Source: Candidatus Anaerobutyricum avicola (GTDB taxonomy: Bacteria > Bacillota > Clostridia > Lachnospirales > Lachnospiraceae). Taken from it: a stretch of 64,000 nt of DNA. The first letter of the stretch is position 1, and every line of letters begins with the position of its first letter. The notes beneath the pieces are model-generated. The model did no database searches. It was given only the letters and a program-made list of their open reading frames with translations, and had not been told where the DNA came from. Location: the NCBI GenBank assembly GCA_019113845.1, contig DXGQ01000031.1, positions 1-64,000 of the forward strand, in the 5' to 3' direction. Both the position numbers and the translations under genes were made by a program. Below are positions 52,548-59,782 of the stretch, piece after piece.

Positions 52548-53159
52548 ATGAATATAGACCAGTTGATTGATGAGATGGAAGTATATATTGATAACTGCAA
52601 GACAACAGGGATGCTGAGCGGCGGCAGCATGATCAAGGTGAATCGGGAAGAACTCCTGGCGATGCTGGATGAGCTGCGGGCGCAGCTTCCGAGAGAGCTG
52701 GCGGAGAGCCGTCAGATCATTGAGACAAGAGAGTCCATCATCACAGATGCCAGAGCGAAGGCGGAGCGGATCGTGCAGGATGCCGCCAGAGAGGCCGGCG
52801 TTATGATCGACGATAATGAGATCGTGGCTCTCGCCAACATGCGCGCGGAGGAACTCGTCAATGATGCGCAGGCACAGGCGGATGATATCGTAGGACGTGC
52901 CAGGGAGAATTCCAGAACCCTGCAGACCGGCGCGCTTCAATACACACAGAATATGTTAAGCGGCCTGGAATACATGTACAGCAGCATTATTGACCAGGAA
53001 AAGCAGTACTTTGAGTCAGTCATCGCAAAGCTCAGAGAGGAACATCGCCAGATCGTGGAGGATAAGCATGAGATCGACCTTCAGCTTGGCAGCGGCGCGC
53101 GCAGCGCCAGAAGTAAGGAAGACTTTGAGCGGAAAGAGGAGGAGACACAGGAAAATTAG
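52548..53159 (+). CDS. Coiled-coil ATPase-like (DivIVA/V-ATPase subunit-like) protein
   Basis: A 203-aa highly charged, helical protein. It begins MNIDQLIDEMEVYIDNCK, has a KAERIVQDAAREAGVMIDDNEI helix of the type seen in DivIVA-like and V-type ATPase subunit E/H-like proteins, and ends in an acidic Glu-rich tail. No membrane segment. Such genes sit at this position in Lachnospiraceae; the role is unknown, with a scaffold-like part in division or sporulation only possible. AGGAGGA precedes ATG 52548. Confidence 0.6.
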   Translation: MNIDQLIDEMEVYIDNCKTTGMLSGGSMIKVNREELLAMLDELRAQLPRELAESRQIIETRESIITDARAKAERIVQDAAREAGVMIDDNEIVALANMRAEELVNDAQAQADDIVGRARENSRTLQTGALQYTQNMLSGLEYMYSSIIDQEKQYFESVIAKLREEHRQIVEDKHEIDLQLGSGARSARSKEDFERKEEETQEN

Positions 53160-53246
53160 TGTGCTGACCTGCTCCCGTCCACATAATGACTTGCCGGTCT
53201 TTCCGTCAGCGGTGTTGTCATTGAACGGTGCGGCGCTCACCGGACT

Positions 53247-54218
53247 TTATCCGGGTACATTTTCTGCCAGAAGAAAAAAGAGCAGGGAGGACAGAAAAGC
53301 GCATTTTCCTTTGATAAAGAGATATCGCCTCATGGAAAAGTCGCTTGAGAAGGTCGTGCTGTAGACCTGAGCCATCGTGCACAGACCACCGAGGGAGACG
53401 GCGGCAGCCATGACGGCGCCCCGAACCGTGCCGGAGAGCGCAGACATTTCGGAGAGCCAGGCGATTCCGGTGGTGATCTCCAGATTAGAGAGGACAATCT
53501 GCGCAGCCGTATGGTGAAGAAGCGGCTCGTGGAGAGTAAGTCCGAAAAGAATAGAAAAAAGCATCATATAGATTCCGATGGTAAATATGATCTCCAGAGA
53601 AGACAGCCATATATCCCTCAGCGAAGAGGGGCGGGCTGTCTTTGGCATTTCTGTGAGAGCGGCTTTGCGCCCTGTGACAGCGTGACGATATTTTTTGTTC
53701 TCTGTATGGTCTGCGGTTTTCCGGAGGACCCCGGGAAAGCAGACGAAAAGAGGCAGATAGAGACTCAGGACAAAGAGGATCCAGGTGATACCGTGATAGC
53801 CGGTCAGAGGGTGGACGTACCCCAGAAGAAACATGGGACTTATGAAAGAGCACAGAGGGAGAAGTTCTTCTGCCGCCCGTTTTGGAAGGATTCCTTCTTT
53901 ATAATAATGCTGGACAAAGATCGCACCGACAGGGAAACCGGAGGAAAGTCCGAGAAGCAGCACGGTGATGCACAGCGCCGCCTGCCGGTGAGAAGGCAGA
54001 GCCCTGCCGGCTACGCTGTAAAAGAGCTGTGGGATATCATAATAGATCCAGAACTTGGACAGGATAATGAAAGGGAGAAGAACCGGCAGTACAGAGCAGG
54101 CCCAGGAAGACAGCCCGGCTTTGGCATAGGCAAGAATCATGGAAGAATGTGTCAGAAGAAAAAAGAAAGCCAGAAGGCACGCAGCCTGGCAGATTCGAAG
54201 AAAAAGGGAATGTTTCAT
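53247..54218 (-). CDS. ylbJ: Sporulation integral membrane protein YlbJ (SpoVV-like)
   Basis: A 323-aa membrane protein with about eight hydrophobic segments and the nucleoside-recognition-like pattern: LPVLLPFIILSKFW, LLGLSSGFPVGAIFV and LCSFISPMFLLGYV. YlbJ (SpoVV) is a mother-cell outer-forespore-membrane protein for dipicolinic acid uptake in B. subtilis. The location beside rsmD-coaD matches ylbH-ylbI-ylbJ, though here it is on the opposite strand. A hydrophilic loop spans about residues 165-205. Confidence 0.85.
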   Translation of the reverse strand: MKHSLFLRICQAACLLAFFFLLTHSSMILAYAKAGLSSWACSVLPVLLPFIILSKFWIYYDIPQLFYSVAGRALPSHRQAALCITVLLLGLSSGFPVGAIFVQHYYKEGILPKRAAEELLPLCSFISPMFLLGYVHPLTGYHGITWILFVLSLYLPLFVCFPGVLRKTADHTENKKYRHAVTGRKAALTEMPKTARPSSLRDIWLSSLEIIFTIGIYMMLFSILFGLTLHEPLLHHTAAQIVLSNLEITTGIAWLSEMSALSGTVRGAVMAAAVSLGGLCTMAQVYSTTFSSDFSMRRYLFIKGKCAFLSSLLFFLLAENVPG

Positions 54219-54284
54219 GGCGTCTTCCTGTGGCAGCTTTGTGTATGTATATGCTTTCTGACGGAAGAATATGAGAACTTTGCC

Positions 54285-54322
54285 TTGACGGAAATGCTTT
54301 AATACGGTAAACTGATATCAGT
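54285..54322 (+). promoter_or_regulatory. Promoter and palindrome of trpB2
   Basis: TTGACG at 54285-54290, 17-base spacer, TAAACT at 54308-54313. The perfect palindrome ACTGATATCAGT at 54311-54322 overlaps the -10 end, a likely repressor site. Confidence 0.5.
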
Positions 54323-54347
54323 ATAAAAACTATTATATTATATAACT

Positions 54348-54372
54348 TTCTCTGTCCGGTCAGGACAGAGAG
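54348..54372 (+). other. Hairpin in the trpB2 leader
   Basis: CTCTGTCC, loop GGTCA, GGACAGAG form a perfect 8-bp stem about 20 bases before the start, without a T run. Confidence 0.4.
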
Positions 54373-54391
54373 ATAGAAGAAGGAGAAACCA

Positions 54392-55771
54392 ATGAGCAGA
54401 GAGATTCCATACAAGATTTATCTGGAAGAAAATGAGATGCCAAAACAGTGGTATAACGTCCGCGCGGATATGAAAAAGAAACCAGCGCCCCTGTTAAATC
54501 CGGCGACTGGAAAGCCGATGACGGCAGAAGAGCTGGGCGTGGTATTTTGTGACGAGCTGGTACAGCAGGAGCTGGACGATACGACGGCATACATCGATAT
54601 CCCGCAGGAGATCCGTGATTTCTATAAAATGTATCGTCCGTCACCGCTGGTGCGGGCATATTGCCTGGAGAAGAAACTGGATACTCCGGCAAAGATCTAC
54701 TATAAGTTTGAAGGAAATAATACGAGCGGGAGCCACAAGCTGAATTCCGCCATCGCGCAGGCTTACTACGCGAAAAAACAGGGACTTAAGGGCGTGACAA
54801 CGGAGACAGGCGCCGGTCAGTGGGGAACGGCCCTTTCCATGGCATGCGCTTATCTTGATCTAGACTGCAAGGTTTACATGGTAAAGGTCTCCTATGAACA
54901 GAAACCGTTCCGCAGAGAGGTAATGCGCACGTACGGCGCCAGTGTGACGCCATCCCCGTCCACGACCACAGAAGTCGGAAAACGGATTCTGGAAGCTCAT
55001 CCGGGCACCACAGGAAGCCTGGGCTGTGCTATTTCCGAGGCGGTAGAGGTAGCGACGACCAACGAAGGTTACCGTTACGTGCTGGGCAGCGTATTAAATC
55101 AGGTGCTTCTGCATCAGTCCATTATCGGTCTGGAGTCGAAGACTGCCATGGACAAATACGGGATCAAGCCGGATATGATCATCGGTTGCGCCGGCGGCGG
55201 CTCCAATCTGGGCGGATTGGTCTCTCCGTTCATGGGAGAAAAGCTCCGCGGAGAGGCAGATTATGAATTTATCGCTGTAGAGCCGGCTTCCTGTCCGAGT
55301 TTTACCCGCGGCAGATACCTCTATGACTTCTGTGATACCGGTATGATCTGTCCGCTCGCAAAAATGTACACTCTGGGCAGCGGCTTTATCCCGTCCGCAA
55401 ACCATGCCGGCGGTCTTCGTTTCCACGGTATGAGCTCCACCCTGTCCGAACTGTACGACCAGGGACTGATGAGCGCACGCGCGGTAGAGCAGACAGAAGT
55501 TTTCGCCGCCGCAGAAGAATTTGCCCGCGTGGAAGGCATCCTTCCTGCGCCGGAGAGCAGCCACGCCATCAAAGTTGCCATTGATGAAGCGCTCAAATGC
55601 AAGGAGACCGGCGAGGAGAAGACAATTCTTTTCGGTCTGACCGGTACCGGATACTTTGACATGACTGCCTACCAGAAATTTAACGATGGAGAGATGACAG
55701 ACTACATCCCGACAGATGAAGACCTGGAGGCAGGCTTTGCAGGTATTCCGAAGATTCCGGGGATTCAGTAG
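54392..55771 (+). CDS. trpB: Tryptophan synthase beta chain, TrpB2 type
   Basis: A 459-aa PLP enzyme of the longer TrpB2 class. The PLP lysine is in NTSGSHKLNSA; TETGAGQWGTALS and CAGGGSNLGG are hallmark segments. It makes tryptophan from indole and serine. The N-terminal extension (residues 1-55) marks it as TrpB2, which often acts without TrpA; no trpA is adjacent. AGAAGGAG precedes the ATG. A short hairpin overlaps the stop codon. Confidence 0.92.
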   Translation: MSREIPYKIYLEENEMPKQWYNVRADMKKKPAPLLNPATGKPMTAEELGVVFCDELVQQELDDTTAYIDIPQEIRDFYKMYRPSPLVRAYCLEKKLDTPAKIYYKFEGNNTSGSHKLNSAIAQAYYAKKQGLKGVTTETGAGQWGTALSMACAYLDLDCKVYMVKVSYEQKPFRREVMRTYGASVTPSPSTTTEVGKRILEAHPGTTGSLGCAISEAVEVATTNEGYRYVLGSVLNQVLLHQSIIGLESKTAMDKYGIKPDMIIGCAGGGSNLGGLVSPFMGEKLRGEADYEFIAVEPASCPSFTRGRYLYDFCDTGMICPLAKMYTLGSGFIPSANHAGGLRFHGMSSTLSELYDQGLMSARAVEQTEVFAAAEEFARVEGILPAPESSHAIKVAIDEALKCKETGEEKTILFGLTGTGYFDMTAYQKFNDGEMTDYIPTDEDLEAGFAGIPKIPGIQ

Positions 55772-55781
55772 AATCCCCTTT
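55759..55781 (+). terminator. Hairpin overlapping the trpB stop
   Basis: GGGGATTC at 55759-55766 pairs with GAATCCCC at 55771-55778, followed by three T. Weak but plausible terminator. Confidence 0.4.
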
Positions 55782-55800
55782 GGGAATCAAGAAAAATTAC

Positions 55801-55829
55801 TTGACAAAGAAAAATCACCTGTGTATAAT
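55801..55829 (+). promoter_or_regulatory. Consensus promoter for yceD-rpmF
   Basis: TTGACA at 55801-55806, 17-base spacer, TATAAT at 55824-55829: a perfect sigma-A promoter 34 bases before the first gene. Confidence 0.75.
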
Positions 55830-55863
55830 ACCAAGAGTATGAGTACGAAAGGTTGCTGATATT

Positions 55864-56385
55864 ATGACTATTAATATATCGGAAATCTTGGCTAATCCAT
55901 CTGTGGTCAGAGAGTTCAGTGTGGAGCCGTCATTTGATGCTCTTGATTTGAGACAGGGATGTTATCCGGTCAGCCGGAAAGAACCCTTTACTCTGACGGT
56001 ATCAAAAGAGGCGGATAAACTTCACATTGTCGGAGAGACGGAGATTCATCTTCTGATACCCTGTGACCGATGTCTGGATGAGGTGGATACAGCCTTTCCT
56101 ATTCGGATTGACTACCGCTGGAATCCTGATCAGGAGGCAGATGGTGCGGAAGACGTAGATGAAGTTACTTTCATGGACGGATGTATACTGGATGTAGACA
56201 AGCTTATCTCTGACGAGATTGTGGTTGCACTCCCTACAAAGGTTCTGTGTAAAGAAGATTGTAAAGGATTGTGCAGTGTCTGTGGTCAGAATCTGAACCA
56301 TGGTACCTGTAACTGTGACCGCCATGTCGGCGATCCCCGTATGGCAGCGATCCAGGATATCTTCCGAAGCTTTAATCAACAATAA
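55864..56385 (+). CDS. YceD/DUF177-family protein
   Basis: A 173-aa protein with the DUF177 pattern: an Asp/Cys CDRCLDEVDT knuckle near residue 69 and a CKGLCSVCGQNLNHGTCNCD Cys cluster near 135, followed by DPRMAAIQDI. The family is linked to 23S rRNA accumulation and normally precedes rpmF, as here. No membrane segment is seen. The ATG follows a weak AAAGGT site. Confidence 0.9.
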   Translation: MTINISEILANPSVVREFSVEPSFDALDLRQGCYPVSRKEPFTLTVSKEADKLHIVGETEIHLLIPCDRCLDEVDTAFPIRIDYRWNPDQEADGAEDVDEVTFMDGCILDVDKLISDEIVVALPTKVLCKEDCKGLCSVCGQNLNHGTCNCDRHVGDPRMAAIQDIFRSFNQQ

Positions 56386-56453
56386 GGAATATATATCCAA
56401 ATGTGTATACGTTTCTGCGTCTGTAATGATATTGTACAAGAGGAGGTGTGACC

Positions 56454-56633
56454 ATGTCTATTTGTCCAAAGAATAAATCTTCCAAAGGAAGAAGAGACCG
56501 CCGTAGAGCAAACTGGAAAATGTCTGCGCCTACACTGGTTAAGTGCAGCAAATGTGGAGCATTAACAATGCCTCATAGAGTATGTAAAGCATGCGGCAGC
56601 TATAATAAAAAAGAAATTATTTCTGCTAACTAA
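56454..56633 (+). CDS. rpmF: 50S ribosomal protein L32
   Basis: A 59-aa ribosomal protein with the zinc-type CSKCG and CKACG pairs and the SICPKNKSSKGRRDRRRANW start. ATG 56454 follows AGGAGGTG; an in-frame ATG at 56448 is too close to it. The order yceD-rpmF is standard. Confidence 0.95.
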   Translation: MSICPKNKSSKGRRDRRRANWKMSAPTLVKCSKCGALTMPHRVCKACGSYNKKEIISAN

Positions 56634-56767
56634 TCGTCTCAGAGCGTATGGATAAGCCATATTTTAGATTCATGATTATGAATGTGTTATGAGTTTAGCC
56701 CATTTTTAGTCCAAACGAGGGCTATGGCTTTATGACTGAGAGGATGGCTATATGATATGATAGTCGT
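56634..56767. other. Intergenic sequence after rpmF
   Basis: No gene, tRNA or obvious motif is seen here; it leads into the terminator at 56768. Confidence 0.4.
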
Positions 56768-56797
56768 AGGGATAGGTGATTACCTGTCCCTATTTTT
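56768..56797 (+). terminator. Terminator after yceD-rpmF
   Basis: AGGGATAGGT at 56768-56777 pairs with ACCTGTCCCT, loop GATT, then ATTTTT. Confidence 0.75.
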
Positions 56798-56857
56798 AAT
56801 TTCAAAGAAAAACAGGACGTTTCATGAACCTTCTGAGATTGCCATACGAAGATTGCA

Positions 56858-56887
56858 TTGCCCCACAAACCGTCTCTGTGTTATAAT
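56858..56887 (+). promoter_or_regulatory. Promoter of the degV gene
   Basis: TTGCCC at 56858-56863, 18-base spacer, TATAAT at 56882-56887 with a TG extension. Confidence 0.5.
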
Positions 56888-56936
56888 TTTTTTGATATAA
56901 TTTGTAAAATAGCAGAAAGAAAAGAGGAGGTTGCCC

Positions 56937-57824
56937 ATGAAGCCTTATGTATTAAGCTGCTGTTCAGGAGCAGATTTGTCCAGAGAACATTTTGACAGGA
57001 GAGAGATCAGATATCTGTATTTCCATTTTGAGGTGGGAGGCATAGAGTATCAGGATGATCTGGGAAAATCCATGCCGCCGGAAGAACTGTATCAGAGGAT
57101 GATCGCGGGAGAGAGCACAAAGACATCACAGGTGAGTATCGGGGAGTATACGGAACATTTTGAACGATTTTTAAAAGAAGGACAAGATGTGCTTCACGTG
57201 ACCCTATCCAGCGGGATATCCGGTACCTTTAATTCTGCCCGTCTTGCCGCGGAGGATTTGGCGGAGAAGTACCCGGAGCGCAAGATTTATGTGGTGGATT
57301 CTCTGGCGGCGTCCAGTGGATACGGGCTTTTCATGGATGCTCTGGCAGATCAGAGAGACAGAGGGATGGATATTGACGCGCTGTACCAGTGGGCGGAGGA
57401 GCGCAAACGGCATCTGCATCACTGGTTTTTCTCCACAGATCTGACCTTTTTTATCCGGGGAGGCCGGATATCCAAAACAGCTGGGTTTATCGGAACGATG
57501 CTCAACATCTGTCCGCTGATGAATGTCAATCATCTGGGGCAACTCATCCCGAGAGAGAAGGTTCGCACGAAGAAGAAGGTCATCAAACGGATCGTGGAAA
57601 AGATGATACAGCATGCGGAAAATGGAGTGGATTATGACGGAAAATGCTATATCTGTCACTCGCTCTGCATAGAGGACGCAAAGGCAGTGGCGACCCTTGT
57701 CAAAGAACGATTTCCGAAACTCGACGGCGATGTGGAGATTTATCCGATCGGCGCAACGATCGGAAGCCATACAGGCCCAGGTACGGTGGCACTGTTTTTC
57801 TGGGGAGATGAGAGAACAGATTAG
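56937..57824 (+). CDS. DegV-family (FakB-like) fatty-acid-binding protein
   Basis: A 295-aa DegV-fold protein that binds a fatty acid. Landmarks are STKTSQVSIGEYTEHF near 65, TLSSGISGTFNSARLAA near 95, and GSHTGPGTVALFFWG at the C-terminus, the fatty-acid carboxylate-binding region. DegV/FakB proteins present fatty acids to FakA. ATG 56937 follows GAGGAGG; TTG 56931 abuts it. It precedes plsX, and a fakA-like gene is at 46613. Confidence 0.9.
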   Translation: MKPYVLSCCSGADLSREHFDRREIRYLYFHFEVGGIEYQDDLGKSMPPEELYQRMIAGESTKTSQVSIGEYTEHFERFLKEGQDVLHVTLSSGISGTFNSARLAAEDLAEKYPERKIYVVDSLAASSGYGLFMDALADQRDRGMDIDALYQWAEERKRHLHHWFFSTDLTFFIRGGRISKTAGFIGTMLNICPLMNVNHLGQLIPREKVRTKKKVIKRIVEKMIQHAENGVDYDGKCYICHSLCIEDAKAVATLVKERFPKLDGDVEIYPIGATIGSHTGPGTVALFFWGDERTD

Positions 57825-57865
57825 CGCCGTGGCTTTCGCCTGATACGCTCATAAAAAAGCGGACA

Positions 57866-57894
57866 TTTACAAAGAATGGAAAATATGCTATCAT
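57866..57894 (+). promoter_or_regulatory. Promoter of plsX-rnc
   Basis: TTTACA at 57866-57871, 17-base spacer, TATCAT at 57889-57894 (TG extension). Transcription would start near 57901, at the first arm of the leader hairpin. Confidence 0.55.
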
Positions 57895-57901
57895 GTCGGG
57901 A

Positions 57902-57974
57902 GGTCTCCGAAAGTTTTATTCCGTAAATAAGCCGGGGTAACTTTCTTATTTGAGGAATAAAGGTTCCGGAGACC
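57902..57974 (+). promoter_or_regulatory. Long hairpin at the 5' end of the plsX leader
   Basis: GGTCTCCGAAAGTTTTATTC and the rest of the left arm to 57931 pair with 57945-57974, which ends in CCGGAGACC. Few mismatches over about 30 bp, loop near 57932-57944. It begins where transcription should start, so a 5' RNA structure that stabilises or regulates the message is likely. Confidence 0.6.
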
Positions 57975-58015
57975 GTTCCGTAAAAGCAGAGACAGAGCTT
58001 TAGAAAGGAGTTATT

Positions 58016-59050
58016 ATGAATTTCAGTACAGTAATCGCCCTGGACGCCATGGGCGGCGATAATGCGCCGGAAGAGATCGTCAAAGGTGCGGTCAATGCGT
58101 TAAATGAAAGAAATGATATCAAGATTCGCCTGTACGGTGATAAACCGCGCGTGGAAGCGGAACTGAAAAAATATACGTATGATTCGGAGCAGGTGGAGAT
58201 CATCCACACAACAGAAGAGATCAGTTGTGATGAGGCTCCGGCAGCTGCCATCAAGAAAAAGAAAGATTCCTCTCTGGTCGTGGCGCTGAAAGCGGTAAAG
58301 AGCGGAGAATGTGACGCGATCGTATCTGCCGGAAGCTCAGGGGCCATCCTGGTGGGCGGTCAGGTGATCGTCGGGAAATGTAAAGGCGTGAAACGTGCGC
58401 CGCTTGCGCCGATCGTACCGACGGAAAAGGGAGTTTCCCTTCTGATCGACTGCGGCGCCAATGTGGATGCCCGCCCGGAGCATCTCGTGCAGTTTGCCCA
58501 GATGGGTTCCATCTATATGGAACATGTGGTGGGGATTCCGAATCCGAAGGTTGCCATTGTGAATATCGGCGCCGAGGAGGCAAAGGGAAACGCTCTTGTC
58601 AAGGAAACTTATCCGCTCTTAAAAGAGTGTCAGGGGATCAACTTTGTGGGCAGCATTGAGGCGAGAGACATCCCGAAGGGAGATGTGGATGTCATCGTCA
58701 CAGAAGCATTTGTGGGAAATGTAATCCTGAAGCTGGAGGAAGGTCTGGCGAAGACGATGATATCGGTAGTCAAAAAAGGTATGATGTCTTCTCTGGCAGG
58801 AAAGATTGGCGGTCTTCTGGCAAAACCGTCTTTAAAGAGAACATTGAAAACCTTTGATGCTTCTGAACATGGCGGAGCGCCTCTTCTGGGACTGAAGGGC
58901 CTTGTGGTGAAGATTCACGGAAGCGCTACGGCCAAGGAGACAAAAAATGCGATCCTGCAGTGTGTTTCCTTTAAAGAAGCAAGAATCAATGAGAGAATTA
59001 TGGAGTATCTCGCCCCGGCAAAGGAAGAAGCCGGAGAGAGCGCGAGGTAG
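58016..59050 (+). CDS. plsX: Phosphate acyltransferase PlsX
   Basis: A 344-aa enzyme that makes acyl phosphate from acyl-ACP for phospholipid synthesis. The N-terminal IALDAMGGDNAPEEIVKGA, the SAGSSGAILVGG loop and the GFVGNVILK-like FVGNVILKLEEG segment are PlsX hallmarks. AAAGGAG precedes the ATG. It is followed by rnc and smc in the usual order; acpP, often between plsX and rnc, is absent here. Confidence 0.95.
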   Translation: MNFSTVIALDAMGGDNAPEEIVKGAVNALNERNDIKIRLYGDKPRVEAELKKYTYDSEQVEIIHTTEEISCDEAPAAAIKKKKDSSLVVALKAVKSGECDAIVSAGSSGAILVGGQVIVGKCKGVKRAPLAPIVPTEKGVSLLIDCGANVDARPEHLVQFAQMGSIYMEHVVGIPNPKVAIVNIGAEEAKGNALVKETYPLLKECQGINFVGSIEARDIPKGDVDVIVTEAFVGNVILKLEEGLAKTMISVVKKGMMSSLAGKIGGLLAKPSLKRTLKTFDASEHGGAPLLGLKGLVVKIHGSATAKETKNAILQCVSFKEARINERIMEYLAPAKEEAGESAR

Positions 59051-59061
59051 GGAGGCGTATG

Positions 59062-59757
59062 ATGAAGCCTGTGAAATTAGCGGAGCTGGAGCAGAAGATC
59101 GGCTATACATTTTCAGACAAAAACAAGCTGCTGCTGGCCGTGACACACAGCTCCTATGCCAACGAGCATAAAGGAAGAAAAAAAGAAAATAATGAGCGTC
59201 TGGAGTTTCTCGGCGACGCTGTGCTGGAGGTGACAGTCTCTGATTATCTGTTCCATCAGTACCCGTCTTACGCGGAGGGAAAGCTGACCAAACTGCGTTC
59301 CAGTCTGGTCTGTGAGTATACGCTGGCCATCTGCGCCAGAGATGTGAATCTGGGCAACTATCTTCTTTTGAGCAAGGGAGAGGACCTGACCGGAGGACGG
59401 GAGAGAGATTCCATCCTGTCTGACGCTTTTGAAGCGCTGATCGGCGCCATCTATCTGGACGGCGGTATTGAGGAGGCGGGGACATTTATCCGTAACCATC
59501 TCTTAAAGGATGTGGAGGATAAGTCCCTGTTCTATGACGCCAAGACGATTCTGCAGGAGATGGTGCAGTCGGAGGGAAGCGGTCAGCTTTATTATAAACT
59601 GGTGCGGGAGACCGGTCCTGACCACAATAAGGAGTTTACGGTAGAGACACACATCGGAGACAAGGTATATGCTGTCGGTGTGGGAAAGACCAAGAAGGGG
59701 GCGGAACAGGTGGCCGCCTACCAGACGATTCTTTTGCTGAAAAAACAGCAAATGTAA
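59062..59757 (+). CDS. rnc: Ribonuclease III
   Basis: A 231-aa double-strand-specific endoribonuclease. The catalytic signature NERLEFLGDAVLEV lies near 47-60 with its acidic residues, and DAFEALIGAIYLDGG near 115 carries the second acidic pair. A C-terminal dsRNA-binding domain follows (DAKTILQEMVQSEG to AEQVAAYQTIL). GGAGG at 59051-59055 favours ATG 59062; ATG 59059 is the alternative, three bases upstream. Confidence 0.95.
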   Translation: MKPVKLAELEQKIGYTFSDKNKLLLAVTHSSYANEHKGRKKENNERLEFLGDAVLEVTVSDYLFHQYPSYAEGKLTKLRSSLVCEYTLAICARDVNLGNYLLLSKGEDLTGGRERDSILSDAFEALIGAIYLDGGIEEAGTFIRNHLLKDVEDKSLFYDAKTILQEMVQSEGSGQLYYKLVRETGPDHNKEFTVETHIGDKVYAVGVGKTKKGAEQVAAYQTILLLKKQQM

Positions 59758-59782
59758 ATTGTGGCAGCAGGCAGGTGCATGA

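Noticed and set aside
56634..56767. tRNA gene after rpmF
   Set aside because: No cloverleaf arms or T-loop GTTCGA-type sequence are present.
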